Below are positions 8,768 through 17,372 of a DNA stretch of 64,000 nt, in pieces (within the stretch, counting starts at the first letter, position 1; each line of letters begins with the position of its first letter). The translations under genes and the position numbers were made by a program. Below the pieces are notes generated by a model that was not told the DNA's origin, searched no databases, and saw only the letters and a program-made list of their open reading frames with translations. The stretch is from Ornithinibacillus halotolerans (GTDB lineage Bacteria > Bacillota > Bacilli > Bacillales > Amphibacillaceae): contig NZ_BMEY01000009.1 in the NCBI RefSeq assembly GCF_014637405.1, positions 69,477 through 133,476 on the forward strand. Direction: 5' to 3'.

Positions 8768-9961
8768 CTATTTAGCGGTCAGCAGTTCCTCCATCCGTTT
8801 CAATTGTTCCTTCAATGACTCTTGATCGGATTCATTTACTATATGATTTCCATACCGTACACTCTGGTAAATATTAATGTCCTCTTCTATTCCAATTCGT
8901 TTAAACCAATCTTCAATCGTTTCATGTGGCTTTCTACCTTTTTTATGTTTGACTGCTTTCCGTTCAAATTGAAATACCAATTTTCGAATCGGATGATTTG
9001 GTGATTTGACCTTACGACGAAAAATAGATGTTTTATTGTCTTCTACAATTGAATCCCGTTGGATAAGGAAAGTAGCCTCCGAAACTTTCTCTTGAATCTC
9101 TCCTTTTTTATAACGTTTCTTAACTTGTCTTCTAAAGAAGGAGATGATCAAAAGTACCATAACAAATAATAATACAACAGCAATTGTAAACATTAATAGA
9201 CCTGACATTTCGCGAATAACACTTTCATCTGGTGCTGCATACCCATACCCGTCATGTGTTATCTTATCACTGTCTTGATCTGGCCAACCTCTTTTTTCAA
9301 CTTCAAAAAAGTAACCTAATACATTTGAAACACCAAGGATTGAACCACCTGTCAATGAGATCAAACCATCCCATAGTGTAACAGTGACGAACCGCAAGAT
9401 TGGGTAAGTAGCAAAAAGCAAAACTGCTCCGGCTATCAATATCCCTATAAAATACCCTGGTACTTTACGATCTATTTGTTTTCGATCTTCTTTCACAACA
9501 TAAACTAAATGACTGGAGATATATCCAAAAAACAAGATTACAAACTGTAAAAATGGATATACCATAAACTCACTATCATGAACAAAGATTGTTACATATA
9601 TCGTAGCGATAACTGTTAATAAAATATATAACGATTCTCTTTTAATGAACTCTTGATGTTGTATTGCCATATATCTCCAAACTAGTAAACCAGATAATAA
9701 AATAACTATAATCGTTGGATAATCAAGCATAGAGAATGTAACGAATAAAACAGGTGCGACTAGTACGTATACAAATAAATTAGCATTAGACTTTTTAATA
9801 AGTGTAAAGATAATACATGCAACAACAATTACTGCTAGATAGCTCCAATAAGGAACGTAGAAATAGCGATGATAAAAGACAGGCATAAAAACCATAAATA
9901 TGATAATAGCTTCCGCCAAAAAGTGATAGGCATAGGCAATCAGAGGATGATTATGTTGCAT
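8768..9961 (-). CDS. Membrane protein with C-terminal DUF4129 domain, paralog 2
   Basis: About 397 residues: hydrophobic segments over residues 10-220, one more around 270, and a C-terminal basic DUF4129-type domain (KSPNHPIRKLVFQFE, DWFKRIG). I chose the ATG at 9961 (MQHNHPLIAYAYHF) because GGGAGG lies 8 bases upstream and because both sister proteins begin at the same point of the alignment; an ORF start at 10030 would overlap the previous gene by 80 bases. It overlaps the DUF58 gene by 11 bases. As with its paralogs the transglutaminase catalytic core expected in YebA-like proteins is absent. Confidence 0.75.
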   Translation of the reverse strand: MQHNHPLIAYAYHFLAEAIIIFMVFMPVFYHRYFYVPYWSYLAVIVVACIIFTLIKKSNANLFVYVLVAPVLFVTFSMLDYPTIIVILLSGLLVWRYMAIQHQEFIKRESLYILLTVIATIYVTIFVHDSEFMVYPFLQFVILFFGYISSHLVYVVKEDRKQIDRKVPGYFIGILIAGAVLLFATYPILRFVTVTLWDGLISLTGGSILGVSNVLGYFFEVEKRGWPDQDSDKITHDGYGYAAPDESVIREMSGLLMFTIAVVLLFVMVLLIISFFRRQVKKRYKKGEIQEKVSEATFLIQRDSIVEDNKTSIFRRKVKSPNHPIRKLVFQFERKAVKHKKGRKPHETIEDWFKRIGIEEDINIYQSVRYGNHIVNESDQESLKEQLKRMEELLTAK

Positions 9962-11168
9962 TCCTGATTGCCTCCCTCGTAACTGATCTGATACCAGCTC
10001 CACCTTCTCCTTCCACAACTTGGTAAACACTATTTTGGGCTTGTTTCCAAGAATTCATCATTTCCATGGCACCAGACGGCAAGTCACCGATGAATATTAT
10101 GGTTTTTGGCTTAATAAACTGTTTTCCAATATGAAACATCATCTTATTAAATGGCAAGATTGGGGCTTGTTTATGAACCCTTGCAAGCATTTCAAGTGCG
10201 TGCATATAATGAGTTTTTCCTTCGCCTTCATGCAAGTGAATATATGGCGTCTTCCCTGGTTTTCTAGCATTAATATAAATCTCAAATGGAATTCGCATTT
10301 TGGTAGCATATTCACTTAAATAGGCAGTATAAGAAAGTAAATTTTCGAGATTTTTATTAAAGCTTACTAAGTTTTTATCATTCTCTGTACTTAAATTGAT
10401 AATAAATACAAACGTTCGATCGACTACTTTTTCATATATATTGGTTTGCATTTTCTGTGTTTTTACAGTAGCCTTCCAATTAATCTTATGGAATGGATCA
10501 CTATAACTGTAATCCCGTGTTCCTAATGGACTTTGAACATCTTCAAAAGGAGAAAAATTTAATCTACTTTCCCCAGGCATCATATGAAAGACCGCATTTG
10601 CTCCATGTACTGGTAATAGCTTCGGATAAACAATAAATTCCGTATTATGAAAATCATAATAACGAAGGCGAACCCTGCTAAAGTTTAATAAATGAGGGAA
10701 ATCATATGATATATTTTTTACACGAGCAACCCCTCTTTGCTCTGCATGTAAAGGAAATTCAATAACTGTCTTCTTCTTTTGAATTATAGATAGTGGAAGT
10801 TTTAATTCTTTCCAGTACTCTTTGTCGTTATTTGCAATTGTATAAGCTTTCATTGCAGAACCAATTTGAAAAGTGAATTCTCCATTAATTAATGGAAACA
10901 TTGACCTATTTTCTATTTCAAATTTATAACTAGTTTCCTCCCCTGGAAAAAGCTTGATCGAACGTTGTTCATTCTTTAAGGAGAGACTTTTCTCCACACT
11001 TTTGTCGTAAATTTTGTATGCAATTAAATAGGCAGTAAAAATACCAACTGCGATAAAGACGATTGGTGATTTGAATATGACTCCGACAATAAAGAAAACT
11101 AGTAAAGCTAAAAGGATATAATCAAAACTGCTTGAGTCTCCTGTTCCTGCTTCCTTTCTCCACATCAT
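9951..11168 (-). CDS. DUF58 domain protein (YeaD-like)
   Basis: A 405-residue protein with two N-terminal membrane segments (residues about 20-60), a beta-rich middle, and the DUF58 core (GTRDYSYSDPFHKINWKATV) with a C-terminal von Willebrand A-like region. DUF58 proteins are the usual partners of MoxR ATPases; B. subtilis has the matching pair YeaC-YeaD. It overlaps the MoxR stop by four bases and the next gene by 11, so the operon is translationally coupled. The biochemical role is not established; a membrane-linked adaptor for the ATPase is an inference. Confidence 0.85.
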   Translation of the reverse strand: MMWRKEAGTGDSSSFDYILLALLVFFIVGVIFKSPIVFIAVGIFTAYLIAYKIYDKSVEKSLSLKNEQRSIKLFPGEETSYKFEIENRSMFPLINGEFTFQIGSAMKAYTIANNDKEYWKELKLPLSIIQKKKTVIEFPLHAEQRGVARVKNISYDFPHLLNFSRVRLRYYDFHNTEFIVYPKLLPVHGANAVFHMMPGESRLNFSPFEDVQSPLGTRDYSYSDPFHKINWKATVKTQKMQTNIYEKVVDRTFVFIINLSTENDKNLVSFNKNLENLLSYTAYLSEYATKMRIPFEIYINARKPGKTPYIHLHEGEGKTHYMHALEMLARVHKQAPILPFNKMMFHIGKQFIKPKTIIFIGDLPSGAMEMMNSWKQAQNSVYQVVEGEGGAGIRSVTREAIRNAT

Positions 11169-12109
11169 TGAGTAACGGCCCCTTCTTCAACCGGTACAGG
11201 GACAGCTTCCAAAATTTCTTGTACAATTTGTTCTGCAGTTTTCTTAATGGAGCCTTCCATTGTAAGTATTAGACGATGCTCAAATACATACGGCGTTAAT
11301 GATTTAATATCATCTGGAGTAACATATTCTCTACCTTGTAAGTATGCACGTGCTTGTGTTGCACGCATTAATGCAAGCATTCCCCTCGGGCTAATGCCTA
11401 ACTCAACTTCATGATGATTCCTTGATGCATGAACTAAATCTAATAAATAGTCATATACCACTTCAGAAATGGTAACTTCTTTTATTTCCTCTTGAATAGA
11501 GCGAATCTCATCTAATGACAATGCAGCACTAATGGAATCATATGGATCACTTGTACGATATGTAGTTAATATTTGTTTCTCTTCCTCTTTTGATGGATAT
11601 CCTAAATCAACTTTAAACAAGAAACGGTCTAACTGTGCTTCAGGTAATGGGAAAGTTCCATAATTACTTTCTACTGGGTTTTGTGTAGCAAGAACTATAA
11701 ATGGTGCCTCTATTTTAATTGTTTCACCATCAATAGTAGCTTGGTATTCCTCCATAACTTCTAATAAACTGGATTGTGTTTTTGGTGTTGCACGGTTAAT
11801 TTCATCAGCAAGTAATACATTGGATACTGCTGGTCCGATACGCAATTCAAACTCCTGTGTTTTTGGGTTAAAGAATCTGATACCAGTTACATCACTAGGA
11901 AGTACATCTGGAGTAAACTGAACACGATTAAATTTACCATCCATTACTTTAGCAAAACTTTTCGCTAATTTAGTTTTCCCAGTCCCTGGTACACTCTCCA
12001 ATAACACATGGCCACCTGCAAATAAGGCGGTGAAAAGTAAATCGACAACTTCTTCCTTACCATAAATAACTTTATTTAGTGATTCCTTTGCTAATTTAAT
12101 ATTTTCCAT
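11165..12109 (-). CDS. MoxR-family AAA+ ATPase (YeaC-like)
   Basis: A 314-residue AAA+ ATPase with Walker A VPGTGKTK (about 40-47), Walker B VLLADEIN, sensor 1 in LATQNP and the helix-2-insert/ATPase-lid layout of MoxR proteins. MoxR ATPases are thought to act as chaperones that mature protein complexes, together with the DUF58 partner encoded next. First gene of a tightly packed four-gene unit (MoxR, DUF58, two DUF4129 proteins); a third DUF4129 paralog lies 112 bases upstream on the same strand. Confidence 0.9.
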   Translation of the reverse strand: MENIKLAKESLNKVIYGKEEVVDLLFTALFAGGHVLLESVPGTGKTKLAKSFAKVMDGKFNRVQFTPDVLPSDVTGIRFFNPKTQEFELRIGPAVSNVLLADEINRATPKTQSSLLEVMEEYQATIDGETIKIEAPFIVLATQNPVESNYGTFPLPEAQLDRFLFKVDLGYPSKEEEKQILTTYRTSDPYDSISAALSLDEIRSIQEEIKEVTISEVVYDYLLDLVHASRNHHEVELGISPRGMLALMRATQARAYLQGREYVTPDDIKSLTPYVFEHRLILTMEGSIKKTAEQIVQEILEAVPVPVEEGAVTQ

Positions 12110-12221
12110 TCTTTAAAAACCCCCTATTAGTAGTAAAAATTAGATAATTGATACTATTATAACATGTCTTTCTATTCATTTACGATATTAAAGTATGAAA
12201 GTTTCACTCTTTTTCTTTACT

Positions 12222-13400
12222 CTATTCTTTTAAGTAATCTATCATGTTTCTCAATTCTTGTTTTAATTGATTCATTTCACTCTCATTCACATCCATTTCG
12301 CCGTACCTAACCTTTTGATAAGCAAGCAAATTTGATGATAATCCAATCCTATCTAGCCAATCCTCCACTGTTTCAAAAGGCTTTCTACCCTTCTTATATT
12401 TCACTGCTGTTCTCTCAAACTCGAAGACTAATTGTCTTACTGGATTAGTTGGCTTTCCAATGAACAACTTTCTAATTCTTTCAAATGGAAAAACTAATTT
12501 ACTATTTGTAGGAACTAGTTCATAAGATTCAGATAATTGGTCATTTTCTTCTCTAAACTTCACCCTTGTACGGAATTGTCTTACGATTAAATAAATCCCA
12601 CCTAAAATAATGAATGCCGTGATTAAGATGTAAGTTATTGAATAGGTAGCCACATATCCCCAAATGGATGGGCCTGGTTCTCCCTCTTCTCCTAACCCCA
12701 TTTCTTCTATTCTATACTTATTCCAATCTATTAAGTTCTCATAATCAGCATCTGGAACTAGTCTAGACAGTAATGTCGCAAAAAAGAAGAGAATACCACT
12801 TATTGCCTGCCATATTTTTATACTTACAAATTGTAAAACATCGGAAAATAAATAAATAAAAATTGTAATAAAAGTAAAAAATATGATAAAACGCGGCCAT
12901 ATTTTCCTATTAATATATCTTCTTTCAGATCGGCTGTTAGAAACTATATTACTTAAAATAAATCCTACTAAAATATTTATTAGTTGAAAGACAAAGATGA
13001 ATAAGAAAACAAGATCACGTAGAAATAATAGACCTAATACTGTTAATACCAATGTCAATATTAAATACATATTTTCTCTTTGTAAGTACATTTCACTACG
13101 AATTGCAATATATCTCCAGGTAATTAATCCTGTAAATGTTATGCTTAATCCTAAAGGATATCCGACCATTAAGAAGACGGCGATTACAACAGGAACCGAT
13201 AAAAAATACCACAAATGACCAGTAGAATATTTAGAAATGATTGTATAAGTCAGAGCTAAGCCTAGTACAAGAAATATAAAAATCCAATAATCTACCTGCA
13301 TGTAATGGTGAAAAACAACAGGAAGAAGTAACAAATAAACGATAATTGCTTCACTAATAAAGTGATAAGCATGGATTACCTTAAGGTTTCTATAATTCAA
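12222..13400 (-). CDS. Membrane protein with C-terminal DUF4129 domain, paralog 1
   Basis: A 392-residue homologue of the proteins encoded at 7535 and 8768, with the same opening (AYHFISEAIIVY), about seven hydrophobic segments, and a C-terminal domain with NPVRQLVFEFE and DWLDRIG. Like its paralogs it lacks a recognisable transglutaminase core. It lies before the MoxR gene, separated by 112 bases that include an AT-rich stretch able to hold a promoter, so it may be its own unit or the first gene of the operon. No function can be assigned. Confidence 0.7.
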   Translation of the reverse strand: MNYRNLKVIHAYHFISEAIIVYLLLLPVVFHHYMQVDYWIFIFLVLGLALTYTIISKYSTGHLWYFLSVPVVIAVFLMVGYPLGLSITFTGLITWRYIAIRSEMYLQRENMYLILTLVLTVLGLLFLRDLVFLFIFVFQLINILVGFILSNIVSNSRSERRYINRKIWPRFIIFFTFITIFIYLFSDVLQFVSIKIWQAISGILFFFATLLSRLVPDADYENLIDWNKYRIEEMGLGEEGEPGPSIWGYVATYSITYILITAFIILGGIYLIVRQFRTRVKFREENDQLSESYELVPTNSKLVFPFERIRKLFIGKPTNPVRQLVFEFERTAVKYKKGRKPFETVEDWLDRIGLSSNLLAYQKVRYGEMDVNESEMNQLKQELRNMIDYLKE

Positions 13401-13498
13401 TTAAGACACAACCTTTATCTTCAGTTAAGTAACAAGACATTTCCAAACATTATAACACAAATATTCCGAATTTTATGATTGAAATTTATTTGCAAACA

Positions 13499-13532
13499 TA
13501 AAAAAGACAATCCATTACAGATTGTCTTTTTT
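13499..13532. terminator. Bidirectional intrinsic terminator
   Basis: AAAAAGACAATC and GATTGTCTTTTTT form a 12-base stem with A and T runs on both sides. It ends the CNNM gene on the minus strand. Confidence 0.85.
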
Positions 13533-13536
13533 ATAT

Positions 13537-14817
13537 TTATGCTTTTACAATTCTTATTTTCTTAATTTGATATCCATCGTTTTCTTCTACAATGAATTTA
13601 AATCCTTCATGCTCAACTGTAGTGCCTTTTTTAGCTTCTACATTTTGAGTAATAATCCATCCTGCGATAGTGTCGACTTCTTCTTCATCAAGATCTGTAC
13701 CAAGAAATTCATTAACTTCATATAATAAAAGCTTCCCATCGACTAAGACAGAGCCATTTTCTTGTTCTTCAATCATAGGAGTTTCATGTACATCAAATTC
13801 ATCACGTATGTCTCCTACGATTTCTTCTAATATATCTTCAACTGTTATTAATCCTGCTGTTCCACCATATTCATCAACTACAATCGCCATATGAATTCGT
13901 TCTTTTTGCATTCTTAATAGCACTTGCTTAATTGGCGTTGATTCAGAAACATGGAGAATTGGACGTATATGTGGAACTATAGATTCTTTTTCACTAGTAA
14001 TATGGCCTGTAAATAATTCCTTAATATTAACCAATCCAATAATATGGTCCTTATCACCATCTGCTACTGGATATCTCGTATATTGTCCTTCACGGATAAC
14101 ATTAATATTTGTTTCATAACTATCTTCTTTGAAGAAACAGACCATTTCTGTTCTGGGTACCATAATCTCTCTAGCAACCCGTTCATCAAATTCAAAGATA
14201 TTATTCACATATGTCATTTCTGACTTATTTATTTCCCCATTTTTATAGCTTTCAGATAAAATAAGGCGAAGCTCTTCTTCTGAATGAGCATTGTCATTTT
14301 CACTTGTAGGTTTTAGACCTAGTAAACGAATTAACAGTTTTGCAGTGCCGTTAAATATAAACGTAATCGGATAAAGAATATAACGGACGACTATTAGTAG
14401 TTTTGCTAAATTTAAGGCTAGTACTTCTGCATTATTAGTTGCTACTGCTTTTGGGACTAATTCACCAAGCACTAAACGAAGATATAAAATAATGAAAAAG
14501 GCAATTAAAAATGATAAGAAACCAACTGAATTAGTTAATCCCATATTCTCGAAAATTGGACGAAATACCGATTCGACATACCCTTTACCTATCCATCCAA
14601 GTGCTAATGCAGTCACTGTTAGACCAACTTGACACAGATTGATAAATGCATCCAGGTTATCGTCTATTTTTTTCAAGCTAACCGCTTTTGAATTACCTTC
14701 CTCAATTAGTTGTTCAATACGGCTTGAACGAACCTTCACAATGGCAAATTCGGTTGCTACAAAGAATGCGGTTAAAAGTATCAATGTAGCAACCCAAAGT
14801 AAGTTTACTATATCCAA
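13537..14817 (-). CDS. CNNM/CBS-pair transporter-associated protein (hemolysin C / CorC family)
   Basis: A 426-residue protein with an N-terminal CNNM (DUF21) domain of three to four membrane segments (residues 1-140), two CBS domains in the middle (about 215-335) and a C-terminal CorC_HlyC domain. The family includes the magnesium exporter-like proteins YhdP, YrkA and MpfA, so divalent-cation efflux or its control is likely, though the exact ion is not known. The start appears to be a TTG at 14817. The nearest strong Shine-Dalgarno sequence lies 36 bases upstream and is separated from the start by a stable hairpin (see separate entry), which suggests translational control. Confidence 0.88.
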   Translation of the reverse strand: MDIVNLLWVATLILLTAFFVATEFAIVKVRSSRIEQLIEEGNSKAVSLKKIDDNLDAFINLCQVGLTVTALALGWIGKGYVESVFRPIFENMGLTNSVGFLSFLIAFFIILYLRLVLGELVPKAVATNNAEVLALNLAKLLIVVRYILYPITFIFNGTAKLLIRLLGLKPTSENDNAHSEEELRLILSESYKNGEINKSEMTYVNNIFEFDERVAREIMVPRTEMVCFFKEDSYETNINVIREGQYTRYPVADGDKDHIIGLVNIKELFTGHITSEKESIVPHIRPILHVSESTPIKQVLLRMQKERIHMAIVVDEYGGTAGLITVEDILEEIVGDIRDEFDVHETPMIEEQENGSVLVDGKLLLYEVNEFLGTDLDEEEVDTIAGWIITQNVEAKKGTTVEHEGFKFIVEENDGYQIKKIRIVKA

Positions 14818-14861
14818 TTAAGATCCTCGTATCAAAAATGATACGTAGGATTTCACCTCCT
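14818..14861 (-). promoter_or_regulatory. Structured ribosome-binding region of the CNNM gene
   Basis: On the minus strand a perfect AGGAGGTG (14854-14861) is followed after two bases by a 12-base-pair hairpin with one bulge and a TTTT loop (14851-14823), then five bases and the TTG start. No start codon lies at normal distance from AGGAGGTG. With the hairpin folded, the effective spacing becomes about seven bases. The 3' arm also contains GAGGAT, a weaker ribosome site that the hairpin would hide. Either way the fold should set translation. Confidence 0.55.
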
Positions 14862-15108
14862 GAAATTTTCAAACTATAAATAGTTAGTTATTGTTCCGTT
14901 CCTTTGTAGATGATTCTTCTCTTAGGAAAACTTAGAATATCTACAAAATTTATTTGATTAATGTATACTAATGCCTTCCCATCAGAATCACCTACTTTCT
15001 TAAGATAATTATATTCTATCTCAAACAATCAGTCTACAATAATATTTCATGTTACGTGAGAACTGTTCATACACTAAAATATGCTAATTGGACAAGGTGG
15101 GAGTACTA

Positions 15109-15684
15109 TTGATAAAAAAGACAATAGCTATCATTTTGGGTAGCTTTTTTATCGCAATTGGGGTAAATTATTTTGTCATACCTCATCATTTAGTTGAAGG
15201 AGGAATAGTTGGAATTAGTTTAATTGGAAAGTATGCATTTCAATTACAACCTGGTTTAATTACTATTATTCTAAGTTGTCCACTTTATTTGCTTGCTTTC
15301 TTCGTTGATAGAAAATATTTCTATAATGGCATACATGGATTATTAGTTTCATCCTTTTTTATTGACCTCTTCCAGCCAATATCATTTTATTCTTCCCTCC
15401 CTGTTTATATCAGTAGCATATGTGGGGGCTTCATAATTGGAATAGGAATTAGCATCTTATTAACGAATCATATTAGTAGTGGAGGATTGGACTTACTTGC
15501 ATTAATGCTAGCTAAATTCACATCCATAAACGTTGGTATTTTTATACTCTTTTTTGATAGTATAGTCATTCTTATTGGATCTATTGTTATAGTCGAAACC
15601 ACTATTCTTTATTCCGGTATGTTAGTTGCTATAATTGGGGTAACAACAGTCTCCATTACAAGTTATTTCAAACATAAAAAGTAG
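15109..15684 (+). CDS. YitT family membrane protein, short form
   Basis: An integral membrane protein of about 191 residues with five hydrophobic segments, including the family-typical opening IAIGVNYFVIPHHLVEGGIVG and the later SSGGLDLLA motif. It matches the membrane part of YitT/YczE-type proteins but has no C-terminal DUF2179 domain, making it shorter than the usual 280 residues. I chose the TTG at 15109 because AAGGTGGGAG lies just before it. Function of the family is unknown. A strong hairpin terminator follows. The 291-base gap upstream (14818-15108) shows only the CNNM leader and AT-rich sequence. Confidence 0.75.
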   Translation: MIKKTIAIILGSFFIAIGVNYFVIPHHLVEGGIVGISLIGKYAFQLQPGLITIILSCPLYLLAFFVDRKYFYNGIHGLLVSSFFIDLFQPISFYSSLPVYISSICGGFIIGIGISILLTNHISSGGLDLLALMLAKFTSINVGIFILFFDSIVILIGSIVIVETTILYSGMLVAIIGVTTVSITSYFKHKK

Positions 15685-15716
15685 CTCATATTATTAAAAA
15701 GAGCTACTTTTTTGCT
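15675..15716. terminator. Bidirectional intrinsic terminator
   Basis: AAAAAGTAGCTC pairs with GAGCTACTTTTTT around a short AT loop. It separates the convergent YitT and BCCT genes and can act in both directions. Confidence 0.85.
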
Positions 15717-17225
15717 TTATTTTTTTACGTCTTTTGTTGTTTCATTATTTGTTCGACGAAGTAACTTAACAAAAGCAAGAACAATGATGATTAGGATTAA
15801 TGTAAATGGTAGAGCAGATATGAGGGACGCTGTTTGTAAAGCATCTAAACCACCAGCTAATAACAGAACTAGAGCTATAGCAGTAATTAATACTCCCCAA
15901 ATAATTTTTACTACTAGCTCTGGATTTAAACTACCTTTTGATGTCATACTACTTAGGATATACGTAGCAGAATCTGCTGAGGTAACTAGAAATGTGAAAA
16001 TTAACAGAATGGCAAGAATGGACAGAATGGTTGACATTGGCAGAACCTTAAAAGTCTCAAATAAGGCAATTGATACATCTTTGTTTACCGCTTCTGCAAT
16101 CATTGCCCCAGAATTAAGATCACTATGTAATGCTGTACCACCAAATACGGCAACCCATAAACAAGCTATAGCCGGTGGAACAATTAATACACCAAAAACA
16201 AATTCTCTAATCGTTCTTCCTCTAGAAACTCTAGCAACAAATGCACCTACAAATGGAGACCAAGCTATTGCCCACGCCCAATAGAAAATGGTCCAATCTC
16301 GTACCCAACTTCCGCCTCGGTATGGTGTTAGCCGTAAACTATATTCAATAAAATTGGTTAAATAATCTCCGAGTCCAAGTGTAAAAGAGTTTAATATAAA
16401 TATAGTAGGACCTGTAATAAACACAAAAAGTAATAACAGTAAACAGAGGCCTAAATTAATATTACTAAGCCATTTAATCCCTTTGTTTAAACCAGTACTG
16501 GATGATAATAAATACAGTAATAAAATTACGACTGCAATAATTATCTGTGTCCATATCGAATTAGGTATACCAAATTTACTAGATAAACCTCCATTCATTT
16601 GTAATATACCAAGACCTAATGAAGTCGCTACCCCCATTACAGTTGCAATTACCGCTAATGAATCAATCGAATTAGAAACAATTTTACTCTTTCCAAGTAC
16701 AGGAGAGATGGCAGTCGAGATTAAACCGTTTTTCTCCTTATTAAATTGATTAAAAGCAATAATTAATCCAACAATCGCAAAAACAGACCATTGACTAATT
16801 CCCCAATGAAAAAAGCTATATCCCATTGCTATACGTGCTGCTTCTTCAGATTTACTACCTAAATCTGGAAATGGCGTTGTAAAAAAATGAGACATTGGTT
16901 CTGCAACACCCCAGAATACTAAACCTGATCCAAAACCAGCTGAAAATAGCATGCCAATCCATGTAAAAAAAGGATAATCGGGTCGAGAATTTTGTGCTCC
17001 TAAGCGTACCTTACCATATTTACTAAGGGAAAGAGCAATTAGAAAAATGATAAACATAAATACAGCTAGTAAATATAACCATCCAAAATTTATAGTAGTG
17101 AAATTAAACAACATTTGAGCAACATACTCAAATCGTTTCGGCAAAAACGCTCCCAGTAGGACTAAAACAGAGATACTAATCGCAGATATGTAAAATACAG
17201 GATTATGATAGGACCTCTTTTTCAT
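15717..17225 (-). CDS. BCCT family betaine/choline/carnitine transporter
   Basis: A 502-residue membrane protein with twelve predicted segments and the BCCT hallmark region WAWAIAWSPFVGAFVARVSR, preceded by the family stretch around VAEPMSHF. Length matches OpuD/BetL-type glycine betaine carriers, which bring in compatible solutes with sodium under osmotic stress. Substrate cannot be fixed from sequence. Monocistronic: terminators lie on both sides. A long hydrophilic C-terminal tail, the osmosensor in some BCCT members, is short here. Confidence 0.9.
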   Translation of the reverse strand: MKKRSYHNPVFYISAISISVLVLLGAFLPKRFEYVAQMLFNFTTINFGWLYLLAVFMFIIFLIALSLSKYGKVRLGAQNSRPDYPFFTWIGMLFSAGFGSGLVFWGVAEPMSHFFTTPFPDLGSKSEEAARIAMGYSFFHWGISQWSVFAIVGLIIAFNQFNKEKNGLISTAISPVLGKSKIVSNSIDSLAVIATVMGVATSLGLGILQMNGGLSSKFGIPNSIWTQIIIAVVILLLYLLSSSTGLNKGIKWLSNINLGLCLLLLLFVFITGPTIFILNSFTLGLGDYLTNFIEYSLRLTPYRGGSWVRDWTIFYWAWAIAWSPFVGAFVARVSRGRTIREFVFGVLIVPPAIACLWVAVFGGTALHSDLNSGAMIAEAVNKDVSIALFETFKVLPMSTILSILAILLIFTFLVTSADSATYILSSMTSKGSLNPELVVKIIWGVLITAIALVLLLAGGLDALQTASLISALPFTLILIIIVLAFVKLLRRTNNETTKDVKK

Positions 17226-17308
17226 GAATTATTCCTTTCTATTATAAATTTCATTCTTTTTTATTCTTTTACTAATATTATTTTTTATTCTAAGTATGGT
17301 ATTCCCTA

Positions 17309-17355
17309 AAAACAAAAAAGATCAAACCTCTAACTATATAGAAGTTTGATCTTAA
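17309..17355 (-). terminator. Intrinsic terminator of the CwlO-like gene
   Basis: On the minus strand AAGATCAAACTTC pairs with GAGGTTTGATCTT and is followed by TTTTTTGTTTTT. Confidence 0.8.
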
Positions 17356-17372
17356 CTAATTTTATTTCATTA

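Noticed and set aside
14818-14856. Twelve-codon leader peptide starting GTG and ending next to the CNNM start
   Set aside because: The GTG is part of the Shine-Dalgarno sequence itself, so no ribosome site is left to start it.
14862-15108. Magnesium (M-box) riboswitch upstream of the CNNM gene
   Set aside because: None of the conserved M-box segments is present; only the short hairpin next to the start codon is convincing.
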